Assembly (NCBI GenBank): GCA_963781025.1
Contig: CAWADU010000003.1
Span: 1,302,001 to 1,366,000, forward strand
Direction: 5' to 3'
Origin: Tardibacter sp963781025
GTDB lineage: Bacteria; Pseudomonadota; Alphaproteobacteria; Sphingomonadales; Sphingomonadaceae
DNA: 64,000 bases
The position numbers and the translations under genes are program-made. Positions 37,721 through 47,371 of the stretch are shown here, one piece after another. Numbering within the stretch: the first letter of the stretch is position 1; each line of letters starts with the position of its first letter. Below the pieces are notes generated by a model, which worked only from the letters and a program-made list of their open reading frames with translations, was not told where the DNA came from and made no database searches.

Positions 37721-38371
37721 GTGCTCAAGAAAATTCTGCTTGCTGCAACCGCGGTTGCGGCCTTTCACGGGTCTGCGAATGCTGCGGTCTTCGTCGTCGA
37801 TGGCATCGGCGCCGTGACCAACGTGGCCAATGCCAACGACTTCAAGTCCGACCTGGCGGGGGAAGGCCTCACGCGTCTTACCCACGACTACAGCAGCGTT
37901 TCGGTCGTCGGCATCGCGGCCAAGGTCAGCGTCTATCGCGTGGCGTCGGAGAGCGGCTACCTCAACACCTTGACGGCTTTCGGCAGCGGCCCGATCGCCG
38001 AACCCAACCCTCAGCCCCTGAGCGCCTGGACGCCCAATGATCTGGTTGCGAGCACGCCCGTATTTTCGGGATCGCTCGCCGGCGCGATCAATTTCTTCTC
38101 GAACGGCCTCGGCGCCGGGGTCACATTCAACAATCCGGAGCTGGGCATCTACCTTCCGACCGGATTCCAGGGGTCGCAGTATCTGACGCATGACCTTTGG
38201 GTGGGCTTCGATGATTCGAAGTTCATCACCCCATTCGACGACCATGACGATTTCATCATCCGTATTTCGGCGGTGCCTGAGCCGGCCACGTGGCTCACGA
38301 TAATCGCGGGCTTCGGCCTCGTCGGCTATCAGCTGCGCCGAAGCAACCGGAAATTGGCGTCGGTCGCCTGA
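37721..38371 (+). CDS. Exported PEPxxWA-CTERM protein
   Basis: A 216-residue secreted protein with a signal peptide (LKKILLAATAVAAFHGSANA) and the tail VPEPATW, a membrane helix (LTIIAGFGLVGYQL) and RRSNRK, the PEPxxW sorting signal of sphingomonads. The mature part is rich in beta strands and Asn/Gly and has no cysteine. GTG 37721 follows GGGAGA. It stands alone and ends at a clear terminator. Confidence 0.87.
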   Translation: MLKKILLAATAVAAFHGSANAAVFVVDGIGAVTNVANANDFKSDLAGEGLTRLTHDYSSVSVVGIAAKVSVYRVASESGYLNTLTAFGSGPIAEPNPQPLSAWTPNDLVASTPVFSGSLAGAINFFSNGLGAGVTFNNPELGIYLPTGFQGSQYLTHDLWVGFDDSKFITPFDDHDDFIIRISAVPEPATWLTIIAGFGLVGYQLRRSNRKLASVA

Positions 38372-38396
38372 ACGTCCAGCCCATAGGGAAACATGC

Positions 38397-38423
38397 GGGG
38401 GCATTGCGGTGCCCCCGTTTTCC
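38397..38423 (+). terminator. Rho-independent terminator
   Basis: GGGGGCA (38397-38403) pairs with TGCCCCC (38410-38416) around TTGCGG and is followed by GTTTTCC. It lies 26 bases past the stop of the sorting-tail gene. Confidence 0.8.
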
Positions 38424-38750
38424 GTTGGAGAGTTCCTGAAGGCTGTTCGCTAAGGGCTTGGACTCTCGAGAGAAATGACGTCCCGTATCGAAACAGTCTT
38501 GCGTCGGACCGGCTTACAGTCCAACAAATGCCAGAAGCAGAATTAACCAGCTAAATACCGGACATTCCGTGATAGTTTATAAATGGCATGCTTCTTGATT
38601 ACATTTCGATATGTCTAGTTGTCGCGCTGCCGACGCAGCGCAAACGGGGAACAGGATCAGATCGACGGCTGTAAGACAACCCGCGGAACATGTGTGCCGA
38701 TGGGGGTCATAGCTGCAAGTCTGGACCGGGGTTCGATCGGGAGTTGATGG
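38424..38750. other. Intergenic region between two sorting-tail genes
   Basis: No gene seen. The part around 38560-38620 is AT-rich (for example GATAGTTTATAAATGG) and probably carries the promoter and leader of the next gene. Confidence 0.5.
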
Positions 38751-39236
38751 ATGAGCCTTGCTACGAAAATTGCCGCTGGTCTGTGCATATGCCCGGTCGT
38801 CGCTGCGCCGCCGCTGCTGATGCACAAGCCGACGCGCGACAAGATCGCGCGCGCGGCAGGCTATGTGCCAAAGGCTCAAAAGCCGATGTCCGCGCCAATC
38901 GCAGTCAACCCTGAAGTCGCCTGCGCCGAACCCGCGCCGACCGCGCCGGTCGTCGCAATGAATGATCTGGGCCGCCACACCCCGCTGGCGTTCAATCAGC
39001 TCCCGCTCGGCACGCCTGGCAGCGGCTTTGTTCCGTTTTCGCCTCCGGGCAGCGGCGGCCCCGTTATCCCGGTGGTGCCGCCACCGGACGGCGGCGGCGT
39101 GATACCGGGCGTTCCCGAACCCGCGACATGGACGGTGATGGTCGTCGGCTTCGGCATGGTCGGCGCAGCCGTTCGCCGGAGCAACCGGTCGACCAGCCTG
39201 GAGATGCCCAACGCCAAGGCAAAAGCCGGCGCCTGA
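38751..39236 (+). CDS. PEPxxWA-CTERM protein with Pro/Gly-rich linker
   Basis: A 161-residue protein: short N-terminal hydrophobic stretch (KIAAGLCICPVVAAPPLL), a flexible region with VPPPDGGGVIPG, then VPEPATW, a helix (TVMVVGFGMVGAAV) and RRSNRS. After the basic stretch the tail runs on for about 18 residues, longer than usual. No catalytic domain. Sorting by an exosortase-like enzyme is inferred from the tail. It converges on rmuC with only three bases between the stops. Confidence 0.83.
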   Translation: MSLATKIAAGLCICPVVAAPPLLMHKPTRDKIARAAGYVPKAQKPMSAPIAVNPEVACAEPAPTAPVVAMNDLGRHTPLAFNQLPLGTPGSGFVPFSPPGSGGPVIPVVPPPDGGGVIPGVPEPATWTVMVVGFGMVGAAVRRSNRSTSLEMPNAKAKAGA

Positions 39237-39239
39237 TCC

Positions 39240-40667
39240 TCAGGCGTTCTGGTCCCCGCCATTTCCCAACAGCGGCCGCGCGGCATCAGTTGCATCGCGG
39301 CCGATTGCCGGTTCCCGCGCCAGCGCTTCCACGGGTGAGATATCCTCGATCTCCTTCGCGCCGGTTTCGATATTCAGGTCGCGGAACTTGCGAGCAGTCA
39401 CCAGCACCCGCCCGTCGAACGAACTGACGAACTTGTTGTAATTATTGACGGCGGTATTGAGCCCCACCCCGACCGTGCGCAAATGGCCCGATGCCACAGC
39501 CAACCGGTCGTACATCTCCTTGCCCAGGGCGCCGATGGCCTTTGCCTCTTCGGCCAGCTTCTCCTGCCGCCACACGGCCGCAACCGTGCGCGCAATCGCG
39601 ATCAGATTGGTCGGGGTCGCAAGCAGCACGCGCTTCTGGAAAGCGAAGTCCCACAGCGCCGGGTCATGTTCAAGCGCGGCCGAAAGGAAATGCTCGCCCG
39701 GGACGAACATGATTACATAGTCCGGCGCGTCGGCAAATTCATTCCAATAGCTCTTGGCGCCAAGCGTGTTCACATGCGCCTTCATCGCGGCGCAATGGGC
39801 GGCGAGATGCGACAACCGCTCGGCGTCGTCGACCGCCGAAAACGCATCCTGATAGGCATTGAGCGATACCTTGGCGTCGACCACCAGCGACCGCCCGCCC
39901 GGCACCTTTATGATCGCGTCCGGACGCAGCCGCCCGTCTTCGCCATCGACGCTCACCTCTGTTTCGAAATCGGTGTGTTCGGCCAGTCCGCAGGTTTCCA
40001 GCACATTGCGGAGTTGCTGCTCGCCCCAACGGCCACGCGCCTTGGGGGCGGACCGCAGCGCATTCACCAGCTTCGCTGCTTCGCTCCGCACGCCTTCCTG
40101 GCCGATCCGCATCGCGTCGATTAGCCCGGTTAAATTGCCGTAAGCCTCCCGTCGTTCCTGCTCGACCTTCGACACGCCCTCCTCATAACGCTTCAGAGTG
40201 GCCTCGACCGGCTGGAGCAACGCTTTCAGTTGCGCCTCGCTCTTTTCGCCGGCCTGGCCGAAACGCTCGTCAGCCCGTTTCAGAAACGCCGCCTGCGCCT
40301 CGCCCAATATCCGGTTGCCGATCTCGCTGAACTGGGCCGAAAGCGCCTCCTTGGCTTCGACCAGTTGCGCGATCTGTTCCTTATAGGCCTGCTCCCGCTC
40401 ATCGCGCGCCGCCCGCAGTGCCGCGACTTCCGAACGCGCCTCCTCCCGCTCGCGGGTGACGTCGCCCAGGACGCGTTCAAGCTCGGGAATCCGCTCGCCC
40501 CGCCGCTTTTCGACATCGATATCCTTCAGCGCGTCGCGGAACTGCTGAAACCGCTCGTCGCGTTCCGCCTTAAGCGCCGCAACGCCCCGGCCCCGCAGCG
40601 CCCATCCAACCGCAAGGCCCGCGCCTATGGCCAATATCATCAGGGCAAAGACAAGGGCGCTATTCAA
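39240..40667 (-). CDS. rmuC: DNA recombination protein RmuC
   Basis: A 475-residue protein with an N-terminal membrane helix (ALVFALMILAIGAGLAVGW), a long charged coiled coil (about residues 30-200, ending near GNLTGLIDAMR), and the RmuC nuclease-like domain (KARGRWGEQQLRNVLE, LVVDAKVSLNAYQDAF, DYVIMFVPGEHFLSAAL). RmuC limits inversions at short inverted repeats and is thought to be a membrane-tethered nuclease. The length is normal. It stands alone. Confidence 0.94.
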   Translation of the reverse strand: MNSALVFALMILAIGAGLAVGWALRGRGVAALKAERDERFQQFRDALKDIDVEKRRGERIPELERVLGDVTREREEARSEVAALRAARDEREQAYKEQIAQLVEAKEALSAQFSEIGNRILGEAQAAFLKRADERFGQAGEKSEAQLKALLQPVEATLKRYEEGVSKVEQERREAYGNLTGLIDAMRIGQEGVRSEAAKLVNALRSAPKARGRWGEQQLRNVLETCGLAEHTDFETEVSVDGEDGRLRPDAIIKVPGGRSLVVDAKVSLNAYQDAFSAVDDAERLSHLAAHCAAMKAHVNTLGAKSYWNEFADAPDYVIMFVPGEHFLSAALEHDPALWDFAFQKRVLLATPTNLIAIARTVAAVWRQEKLAEEAKAIGALGKEMYDRLAVASGHLRTVGVGLNTAVNNYNKFVSSFDGRVLVTARKFRDLNIETGAKEIEDISPVEALAREPAIGRDATDAARPLLGNGGDQNA

Positions 40668-40840
40668 GGCAGGTCTCCGGCGTGGAACGAAAGGGGAACT
40701 TAACCGCAGTTCCGGTCAGAACTCAAGAGGCCCATTCTGTCCGGCAAATGCGCACGCTTGATAGACCGGGTGGCGGGGCTGCCTTGAACGCCATTGTGTT
40801 GTATGAATCCGATTGAATAAATTTGGTACGAGGGCGCGGC

Positions 40841-41341
40841 TTGACGGACGATCATCATAGCGTGACGACTACAAAACCGGACAAGGCCGCCAGCGAAGAA
40901 CTCGACAGGATCTTGAACGGCCATCGGGGGGAGCGCGGCGCGCTGCTGCCAATTCTCCATGACGTTCAGGATGCATTCGGCCACATCCCCGATACCGCGG
41001 TGCCGGTGATTGCCCAAGCATTGAACTTGAGCCGCGCCGATGTGCACGGTGTCGTCACCTTCTATCACGACTTCCGCTGCGCGCCCGCGGGCCGGCATGT
41101 CGTGAAGCTGTGCCGGGCGGAAGCCTGCCAGGCGCGGGGCGGCTCGGCGCTGGAGGCGATCGCGGCCGAGAAGCTCGGCGTGGCGATGGGGCACACCCGC
41201 GACGACGGCCAGGTGACGCTGGAGCCCGTCTATTGCCTGGGCCTTTGCGCCATCGGCCCCAATGCGCTTTTCGACGGCCGGCCGATTGCCGGGCTTGATG
41301 CGGCGAAGCTCGACGTACTTGCGCAGGAGGTCGCGGCGTGA
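40841..41341 (+). CDS. fdsG: NAD-dependent formate dehydrogenase, gamma subunit
   Basis: NuoE-like [2Fe-2S] subunit of the soluble molybdenum formate dehydrogenase. The cluster ligands are visible in KLCRAEACQ and VYCLGLCAIGPN. The start is uncertain: TTG 40841 follows GAGG at 7 bases; TTG 40823 and GTG 40862 are alternatives. The product has about 166 residues. fdsB overlaps its stop by four bases. Electrons from formate reach NAD through the FMN subunit FdsB. Confidence 0.9.
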   Translation: MTDDHHSVTTTKPDKAASEELDRILNGHRGERGALLPILHDVQDAFGHIPDTAVPVIAQALNLSRADVHGVVTFYHDFRCAPAGRHVVKLCRAEACQARGGSALEAIAAEKLGVAMGHTRDDGQVTLEPVYCLGLCAIGPNALFDGRPIAGLDAAKLDVLAQEVAA

Positions 41342-42832
41342 CCCGCGTCTACATCTCCGCCGACATGGCCTCGGTCGCGCTCGGTAGCAATGAGGCCGCC
41401 GACGCTTTAGCGAAAGCCGGTGCGACCGTGGTGCGTACGGGCAGCCGGGGGCTGTTCAACCTAGAACCGCTGGTCGAGTTGGAAACGCCGGAGGGCCGCA
41501 TCGGCTTTGGCCCGGTCACGCCCGACGACGCGGCGGCGGTGCTGGACGGCAGCCATCCAAACCGCCTCGGCGATGTATCGGCCCTTCCGTTCTTCGCCAG
41601 CCAGCAGCGCTTCACCTTTGCGCGCTGCGGCATCACCGACCCGCTCTCGCTCGACGACTATCAGGCGCACGATGGCTGGCATGGGCTTGCCAAGGCGCGG
41701 TCGATGGACCCGCATGCGGTTGTCCAGGCAGTGAAGGACAGCGGGCTTCGCGGCCGGGGCGGCGCAGGCTTTCCCACCGGCATCAAATGGCAGACGGTGC
41801 TGGACGCTGCGGCGGATGAGAAATTCATCGTCTGCAACGCCGATGAGGGCGACAGCGGCACCTTCGCCGACCGGATGCTGATGGAGGGCGATCCCTATTG
41901 CCTGATCGAAGGCATGGCGATTGCCGGGCATGCGGTCGGCGCGGCGAGCGGCTATGTCTACATACGCTCCGAATATCCGTTCGCGATCCGAGTGATGGAG
42001 GAAGCGATAAGGCGCGCGGCCGATATCGTCGCGCCCTTCACGCTGGAGGTGCGCGTCGGCGCGGGCGCCTATGTCTGCGGGGAGGAAACCGCGCTGCTCG
42101 AACTCGATCGAGGGCAAGCGCGGGCAGGTGCGCGCCAAACCGCCACTGCCCGCCCATGTGGGCCTGTTCGGCAAGCCGACCGTCATCAACAATGTGCTGT
42201 CGCTTGCAGCCGTGCCGTTCATCCTGTCCCAAGGGGCAACAGCTTATGCCGATGTCGGATTCGGCCGATCACGCGGCACGATGCCGGTGCAGCTAGCCGG
42301 CAATGTCAGGAACGGCGGGCTTTACGAGATCGGCTTCGGCATCACCTTGGGCGAGCTGGTAAACGACATCGCTGGCGGCACCGCGTCAGGCCGCCCTGTG
42401 CGCGCGGTGCAGGTCGGCGGGCCTTTGGGCGCCTACTTCCCTCCGTCCATGTTCCACCTGCCGTTCGACTATGAGGCGTTTGCGGCCGCGGACGGGCTGA
42501 TCGGCCATGCCGGGATCACCGTCTTCGACGACACCGTCGACATGGCGCACATGGCGCGGTTCGCGATGGAGTTCTGCGCGGTTGAAAGCTGCGGCAAATG
42601 CACCCCCTGCCGGATCGGTTCGACGCGCGGGACGGAAACCGTCGATCGGATCATCGCGGGTGAGAATGTCGCGGCCAATGCGGAGCTTCTGCGCGACCTT
42701 TGTGATACGATGAAATGCGGCTCGCTTTGCGCCTTGGGCGGCTTCACGCCCTTCCCCGTGCTCAGCGCGCTCGATTATTTTCCCGAGGATTTTGGACTGG
42801 CGGCGGTCGAAGCGCCCCAGCCCGCGGAGTAG
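41338..42832 (+). pseudogene. fdsB: NAD-dependent formate dehydrogenase, beta subunit, one frameshift
   Basis: NuoF-like subunit carrying FMN, the NADH site and a [4Fe-4S] cluster. The first frame has SGLRGRGGAGFPTGIKW, CNADEGDSGTFADR and GAYVCGEETALLE; there the frame breaks at about 42103. The second frame continues SIEGKRGQVRAKPPLP through ESCGKCTPCRIG and CGSLCALGG to the end. Deleting one base (the C at 42103) gives a complete 497-residue protein. As the rest of the operon is intact, a sequencing error is the simplest explanation. Overlaps fdsG; fdsA follows at once. Confidence 0.93.
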
Positions 42833-42838
42833 TTGGAA

Positions 42839-45694
42839 ATGGCCTGGCTTGGCGAACGCGATCTCGGAACGCCCGGACCCCGCATGGACAGCAGCCGAAA
42901 AACGGTGACGCTCACCATCGACGGCGAGAAAATCGACGTGCCCGAGGGCATTTCGGTGATGCGGGCAGCGGCGCTGGCGGGGACGACCATTCCCAAGCTT
43001 TGCGCCACCGACAGCATGGAGGCGTTCGGTTCCTGCCGTTTGTGCCTGGTCGAGATCGAGGGCCGCGCCGGCTATCCCGCTTCGTGCACCACGCCTGTGG
43101 CCGACGGCATGACCATCCGCACCCAGACGGAGAAGCTGAGGAAGCTCCGCAAGGGGGTGATGGAGCTTTATATCTCCGACCACCCGCTGGATTGCCTGAC
43201 CTGCCCGGCCAATGGCGACTGCGAATTGCAGGACATGGCGGGGGCGGTCGGCCTGCGCGACGTTCGCTATGGCTATGAGGGCAGGAACCATCTTGAGGGG
43301 TGCAAGGATGAATCCAATCCCTATTTCACCTTCGATCCATCGAAGTGCATCGTCTGCTCGCGCTGCGTGCGGGCATGCGACGAAGTTCAGGGCACCTTTG
43401 CGCTCACCATCGACGGGCGGGGCTTCGACTCCAAGGTGTCGCCCAGCCAGAACCAGGATTTCCTGTCGTCCGAATGCGTTTCATGCGGCGCGTGCGTGCA
43501 GGCCTGCCCGACCGCTACGCTTATCGAGAAATCCGTGATCGAGATCGGCACCCCGGATCGCGCGGTCGTCACCACCTGCGCCTACTGCGGGGTCGGCTGT
43601 ACCTTTCGCGCCGAAATGCGGGGGGACGAGCTGGTCCGCATGGTGCCATGGAAGGATGGCAAGGCCAATCGCGGTCATTCATGCGTCAAGGGCCGCTTCG
43701 CCTGGGGCTATGCCCAACACAAGGAACGCATCCTGAACCCGATGATCCGCGAGACCATCGATCAGCCCTGGCGCGAGGTGAGCTGGGAACAGGCGATCGC
43801 CCACACCGCAAGCGAATTCGGGCGTATCCAGACGAAATTTGGGCGGCTTTCGGTCGGCGGCATCACGTCCAGCCGCTGCACCAACGAGGAAACCTTCCTG
43901 GTCCAGAAGCTGGTTCGACAAGGCCTCGGCAACAACAATGTCGATACCTGCGCGCGGGTCTGCCACTCACCCACCGGCTATGGATTGAAGACGACCTTCG
44001 GCACATCGGCGGGGACGCAGGACTTCGACAGCGTCCAATATTCCGATGTCATCATGGTCATCGGCGCGAACCCCACCGACGGCCATCCGGTTTTCGCCAG
44101 CCGGATGAAGAAGCGGCTGCGCGAAGGCGCGAAGCTGATCATCGTCGACCCGCGCCGGATCGATCTGGTCCGGTCCCCCCATGTCGAGGCGGACTATCAT
44201 CTGCCGCTGAAGCCCGGCACCAATGTCGCGATCCTGACCGCGATGGCGCATGTCATCGTCGCCGAGGAGCTGGCGAATGAGGGGTTCATCCGCGAACGCT
44301 GCGATTGGGACGAATATCGCGACTGGGCCGCGTTCGTTTCCGATCCCAGCCGCTCACCCGAGGCGGTCGAGGGGCTGACCGGCGTTCCCGCCGCCGATGT
44401 CCGCGCGGCCGCTCGTCTCTATGCCGCCGGCGGCAATGGCGCGATCTATTACGGACTTGGCGTCACCGAGCATTCGCAGGGTTCGTCGACCGTCATGGCG
44501 ATCGCCAACCTTGCCATGGCGACCGGCAACATCGGCCGCGAGGGCGTAGGGGTGAATCCCCTGCGCGGGCAGAACAATGTGCAGGGCTCGTGCGACATGG
44601 GAAGCTTCCCGCACGAATACAGTGGTTATCGCCATGTCTCGGATGACGCGACCCGCAAGCTGTTCGAACAGGCGTGGGGCGTGGCGCTCGATCCCGAGCC
44701 GGGCCTCAGAATCCCCAACATGCTGGATGCCGCGACGGACGGCGTGTTCAAGGGGCTATTCATCCAGGGCGAGGACATCCTCCAGTCCGATCCCAATACG
44801 CACCATGTCGCCGCAGGACTGGCGGCGATGGAATGCGTCGTGGTGCAGGACCTGTTCCTGAACGAAACCGCCAATTACGCGCATGTCTTTCTGCCCGGAT
44901 CGACCTTCCTTGAAAAGAACGGGACGTTCACCAATGCCGAGCGGCGCATCCAGCTTGTCCGCAAGGTGATGGGCCCGAAGAACGGCTATGAGGATTGGGA
45001 AATCGTCCAGCTCCTCGCGAACGCGATGGGCCTCGACTGGGCCTATGCCCACCCATCGGAAATCATGGACGAGATTGCCCGGCTGACCCCCAGTTTCGCG
45101 GGTGTCAGCTTCGACAAGCTCGACAAGGCAGGATCGCTGCAATGGCCCGCGAACGACGCCGCGCCCGAAGGCACGCCGACGATGCACATCGACCATTTCG
45201 TACGCGGCAAGGGCAAGTTCGTCGTGACGGACTATGTACCGACCGACGAGAAGACCGGCCCCCGCTTCCCGCTGCTGCTGACCACCGGGCGCATTCTCAG
45301 CCAGTATAATGTGGGCGCCCAGACCCGGCGCACCGGCAATACGGTCTGGCATCCCGAAGACCTGCTTGAGATCCATCCGCATGATGCCGAAAACCGGGGC
45401 ATTCGCGACGGCGGCTGGGTCAGGCTCTCCAGCCGGGCAGGCGAAACGACCCTCCGCGCAAACATCACGGACCGGGTCGCGCCGGGCGTCGTCTACACCA
45501 CCTTCCACCACCCGGACACGCAGGCGAACGTCATCACTACCGATTATTCCGACTGGGCCACCAACTGTCCCGAATACAAGGTGACGGCGGTGCAGGTGTC
45601 GCCCTCCAACAGTCCGAGCGGCTGGCAGCAGGAATATGAAGCGCAGTCGGCCCGCTCGCGCCGGATCGCCACCAAGCTGGAGGCCGTAGAGTAA
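42839..45694 (+). CDS. fdsA: NAD-dependent formate dehydrogenase, alpha (catalytic) subunit
   Basis: Molybdenum (bis-MGD) subunit oxidising formate to CO2, 951 residues. The N-terminal NuoG-like part has a [2Fe-2S] ferredoxin (SCRLCLVEIEG), the histidine-ligated cluster region (CLTCPANGDCELQ) and two [4Fe-4S] motifs (CIVCSRCVRACDE, CVSCGACVQACPT); the catalytic part starts TTCAYCGVGC. The molybdenum ligand is the cysteine in CARVCHSPTGYG, so no selenocysteine is needed. ATG 42839 is preferred over TTG 42833 because GGAG lies at the right distance. Confidence 0.95.
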   Translation: MAWLGERDLGTPGPRMDSSRKTVTLTIDGEKIDVPEGISVMRAAALAGTTIPKLCATDSMEAFGSCRLCLVEIEGRAGYPASCTTPVADGMTIRTQTEKLRKLRKGVMELYISDHPLDCLTCPANGDCELQDMAGAVGLRDVRYGYEGRNHLEGCKDESNPYFTFDPSKCIVCSRCVRACDEVQGTFALTIDGRGFDSKVSPSQNQDFLSSECVSCGACVQACPTATLIEKSVIEIGTPDRAVVTTCAYCGVGCTFRAEMRGDELVRMVPWKDGKANRGHSCVKGRFAWGYAQHKERILNPMIRETIDQPWREVSWEQAIAHTASEFGRIQTKFGRLSVGGITSSRCTNEETFLVQKLVRQGLGNNNVDTCARVCHSPTGYGLKTTFGTSAGTQDFDSVQYSDVIMVIGANPTDGHPVFASRMKKRLREGAKLIIVDPRRIDLVRSPHVEADYHLPLKPGTNVAILTAMAHVIVAEELANEGFIRERCDWDEYRDWAAFVSDPSRSPEAVEGLTGVPAADVRAAARLYAAGGNGAIYYGLGVTEHSQGSSTVMAIANLAMATGNIGREGVGVNPLRGQNNVQGSCDMGSFPHEYSGYRHVSDDATRKLFEQAWGVALDPEPGLRIPNMLDAATDGVFKGLFIQGEDILQSDPNTHHVAAGLAAMECVVVQDLFLNETANYAHVFLPGSTFLEKNGTFTNAERRIQLVRKVMGPKNGYEDWEIVQLLANAMGLDWAYAHPSEIMDEIARLTPSFAGVSFDKLDKAGSLQWPANDAAPEGTPTMHIDHFVRGKGKFVVTDYVPTDEKTGPRFPLLLTTGRILSQYNVGAQTRRTGNTVWHPEDLLEIHPHDAENRGIRDGGWVRLSSRAGETTLRANITDRVAPGVVYTTFHHPDTQANVITTDYSDWATNCPEYKVTAVQVSPSNSPSGWQQEYEAQSARSRRIATKLEAVE

Positions 45695-45698
45695 GGCG

Positions 45699-45935
45699 AT
45701 GATGAGCAACCTGGAAAAGCTCGTCTATATGGCGAACCAGATCGGACGGAACTTCGACAACCGTCATTCGGACGAAGCCGTCGCCGCGACCGCAGACCAT
45801 ATCGCCCATTTCTGGGACCCCCGGATGCGCGCACAGATATTCGATCACCTCGACAGGGGCGGCGAAGGTCTGTCCGACATAGCCCGCCGGGCCGTTACAC
45901 GGCTTCGCGTCGAACCCGCCGCCAATATAGGCTGA
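45699..45935 (+). CDS. fdsD: Formate dehydrogenase, delta subunit
   Basis: A 78-residue protein starting MMSNLEKLVYMANQIGRNF and containing TADHIAHFWDPRMRAQIFDHL, the typical FdsD pattern. It is a small stabilising subunit of the FdsGBAD complex. Four bases after fdsA, it is the last gene of the plus-strand operon. The gap to the next gene is 89 bases. Confidence 0.92.
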   Translation: MMSNLEKLVYMANQIGRNFDNRHSDEAVAATADHIAHFWDPRMRAQIFDHLDRGGEGLSDIARRAVTRLRVEPAANIG

Positions 45936-46024
45936 CCGCCCCGGTTCAGGCCCCGTTTGGCGCAAGGCTGTGGAACCGCCAGTGCGATGACGCTTTTTGT
46001 TGCCGCCAGTGCAAGGCGTAGCAA

Positions 46025-46531
46025 ATGCGTAGGCGTTATCCAGAGTTTCGGATTTACCTGTTCATGGCGGCGGTGCTGGCGATCTGGGCCTGCCAGCCGA
46101 GCAGCCGGACAACCGCGACCAATGAAACCAGTGCGGCACGCACAGACTATGGTTCGGTCAACCTCGCCACCGTTGCCGCCAATGATATTGAAACCATCCC
46201 CGAAACGGAATCGGCCATTCCAGAGGCTCAGCCTACAGACGGCGATGCAACGCCGCGCTTCGTCGGCCGTTGGGCGGCGGCCGAAACTGCATGCGGCCAT
46301 GAGGCATGGCAGTTCACGCCAACCGGGCTGCAAACGCCGGGCGAGGTCTCATGCAGCTTCAGCAAGATCAAGGCGGTTCCCGGCGGCTATGATATCGCCG
46401 CGCGGTGCGCCGCAGAGGGGTCCGCAGCGCCCGATGTGATCAGGCTTCGCTTCGCCAAATCCGCCCGCGCCATGCTGGTGGAAGCAAAGAAACTGGCCTC
46501 CGTCGGCCTGATCAGGTGCGGCACGCCCTAA
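46025..46531 (+). CDS. Hypothetical lipoprotein
   Basis: A 168-residue protein with a signal sequence (YLFMAAVLAIWAC) whose IWAC fits a lipobox loosely. After a Thr/Glu-rich linker comes a small domain starting FVGRWAAAETACGHEAWQF with four cysteines in the mature part (ETACG, VSCSF, ARCAA, RCGTP), likely two disulfides. Function unknown. Its stop overlaps the convergent fdhD stop. Confidence 0.7.
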   Translation: MRRRYPEFRIYLFMAAVLAIWACQPSSRTTATNETSAARTDYGSVNLATVAANDIETIPETESAIPEAQPTDGDATPRFVGRWAAAETACGHEAWQFTPTGLQTPGEVSCSFSKIKAVPGGYDIAARCAAEGSAAPDVIRLRFAKSARAMLVEAKKLASVGLIRCGTP

Positions 46532-47307
46532 TCGGACGGAATGATAAACCCGTCGGCGCGCGCCAGCACGATCAGCTTCAGTCCCGCCGCCGCCGCCCGT
46601 TCAATCGCCAGGCTCGTCGCCATCGATACCGTCACCAGCAACGGGCAATTGGCGAGCGCCGCCTTTTCCACCAACTCATAGGAACAGCGGGCCGAAAGCA
46701 GCGCAAAGCCGCCGTCCCAGCCGAGCCCCTGCCGCTCCATCGCGCCGATCAGCTTGTCGAATGCATTGTGGCGGCCGACATCCTCGCGCGTCAGCAACAC
46801 TTCGCCATCGGCCGAACAAAGCGCCGCCGCATGCACAGCGCCTGTCGCCGCATTGACCGGCTGATGTCCGCGCAATTCGTCGAGCGCGCGGAACACGGCG
46901 ATATGCCCAGCCCTGGCCTGGTTCGTCACGCGCGGCAGTGGGCGCAGCGCCTGCTCCAGATTTTCGATGCCGCAGAGGCCGCAGCTCAATTCCGACACGC
47001 GGTGGCGCACGCGTTCGGCGACACGCTCCATTCGCGCCGGAACGAGTGTCAACCGCAGGATCATCCCCGCCTCTGCCTCGTGCACATCGACCTCGACGAC
47101 ATCAGCGGACGTCTCGATCAATCGCTCGGCGAGCGCAAAGCCATGGGCAAAGTCGGTCAGGTCGGCGGGCGTCGCCATCATCACGGCATAGCCGATGCCG
47201 TTCACCTCGATCGCCACCGGCATTTCGACGGCGACGTCGCGCACGATGGCCGCATTCTTTCCGTCGGGGAATGTGCTGGTGAAATCAAGCGGGGCGGACG
47301 GTTTCAT
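46528..47307 (-). CDS. fdhD: Sulfurtransferase FdhD for formate dehydrogenase maturation
   Basis: FdhD moves sulfur from a desulfurase to the molybdenum cofactor of formate dehydrogenase, which makes the enzyme active. The 259-residue protein has the sulfur-carrying pair C109-x-x-C112 in SCGLCG, LTREDVGRHNAFDKLIG and SARCSYELVEKAA. In many fds operons this gene (fdsC) is in line with the subunits; here it lies on the other strand, as the last gene of a run with fghA and adhC. Confidence 0.93.
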   Translation of the reverse strand: MKPSAPLDFTSTFPDGKNAAIVRDVAVEMPVAIEVNGIGYAVMMATPADLTDFAHGFALAERLIETSADVVEVDVHEAEAGMILRLTLVPARMERVAERVRHRVSELSCGLCGIENLEQALRPLPRVTNQARAGHIAVFRALDELRGHQPVNAATGAVHAAALCSADGEVLLTREDVGRHNAFDKLIGAMERQGLGWDGGFALLSARCSYELVEKAALANCPLLVTVSMATSLAIERAAAAGLKLIVLARADGFIIPSD

Positions 47308-47371
47308 GTCTGCACTCTACCGTCATTCTCGCCCCTAAGCGACGTTCAGGATCACGGGAAAGCCAACAGGG

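Noticed and set aside
42839..45694. A selenocysteine in the formate dehydrogenase alpha subunit
   Set aside because: The molybdenum ligand codon is TGC (Cys) in CARVCHSP, and no in-frame TGA is present in the gene.
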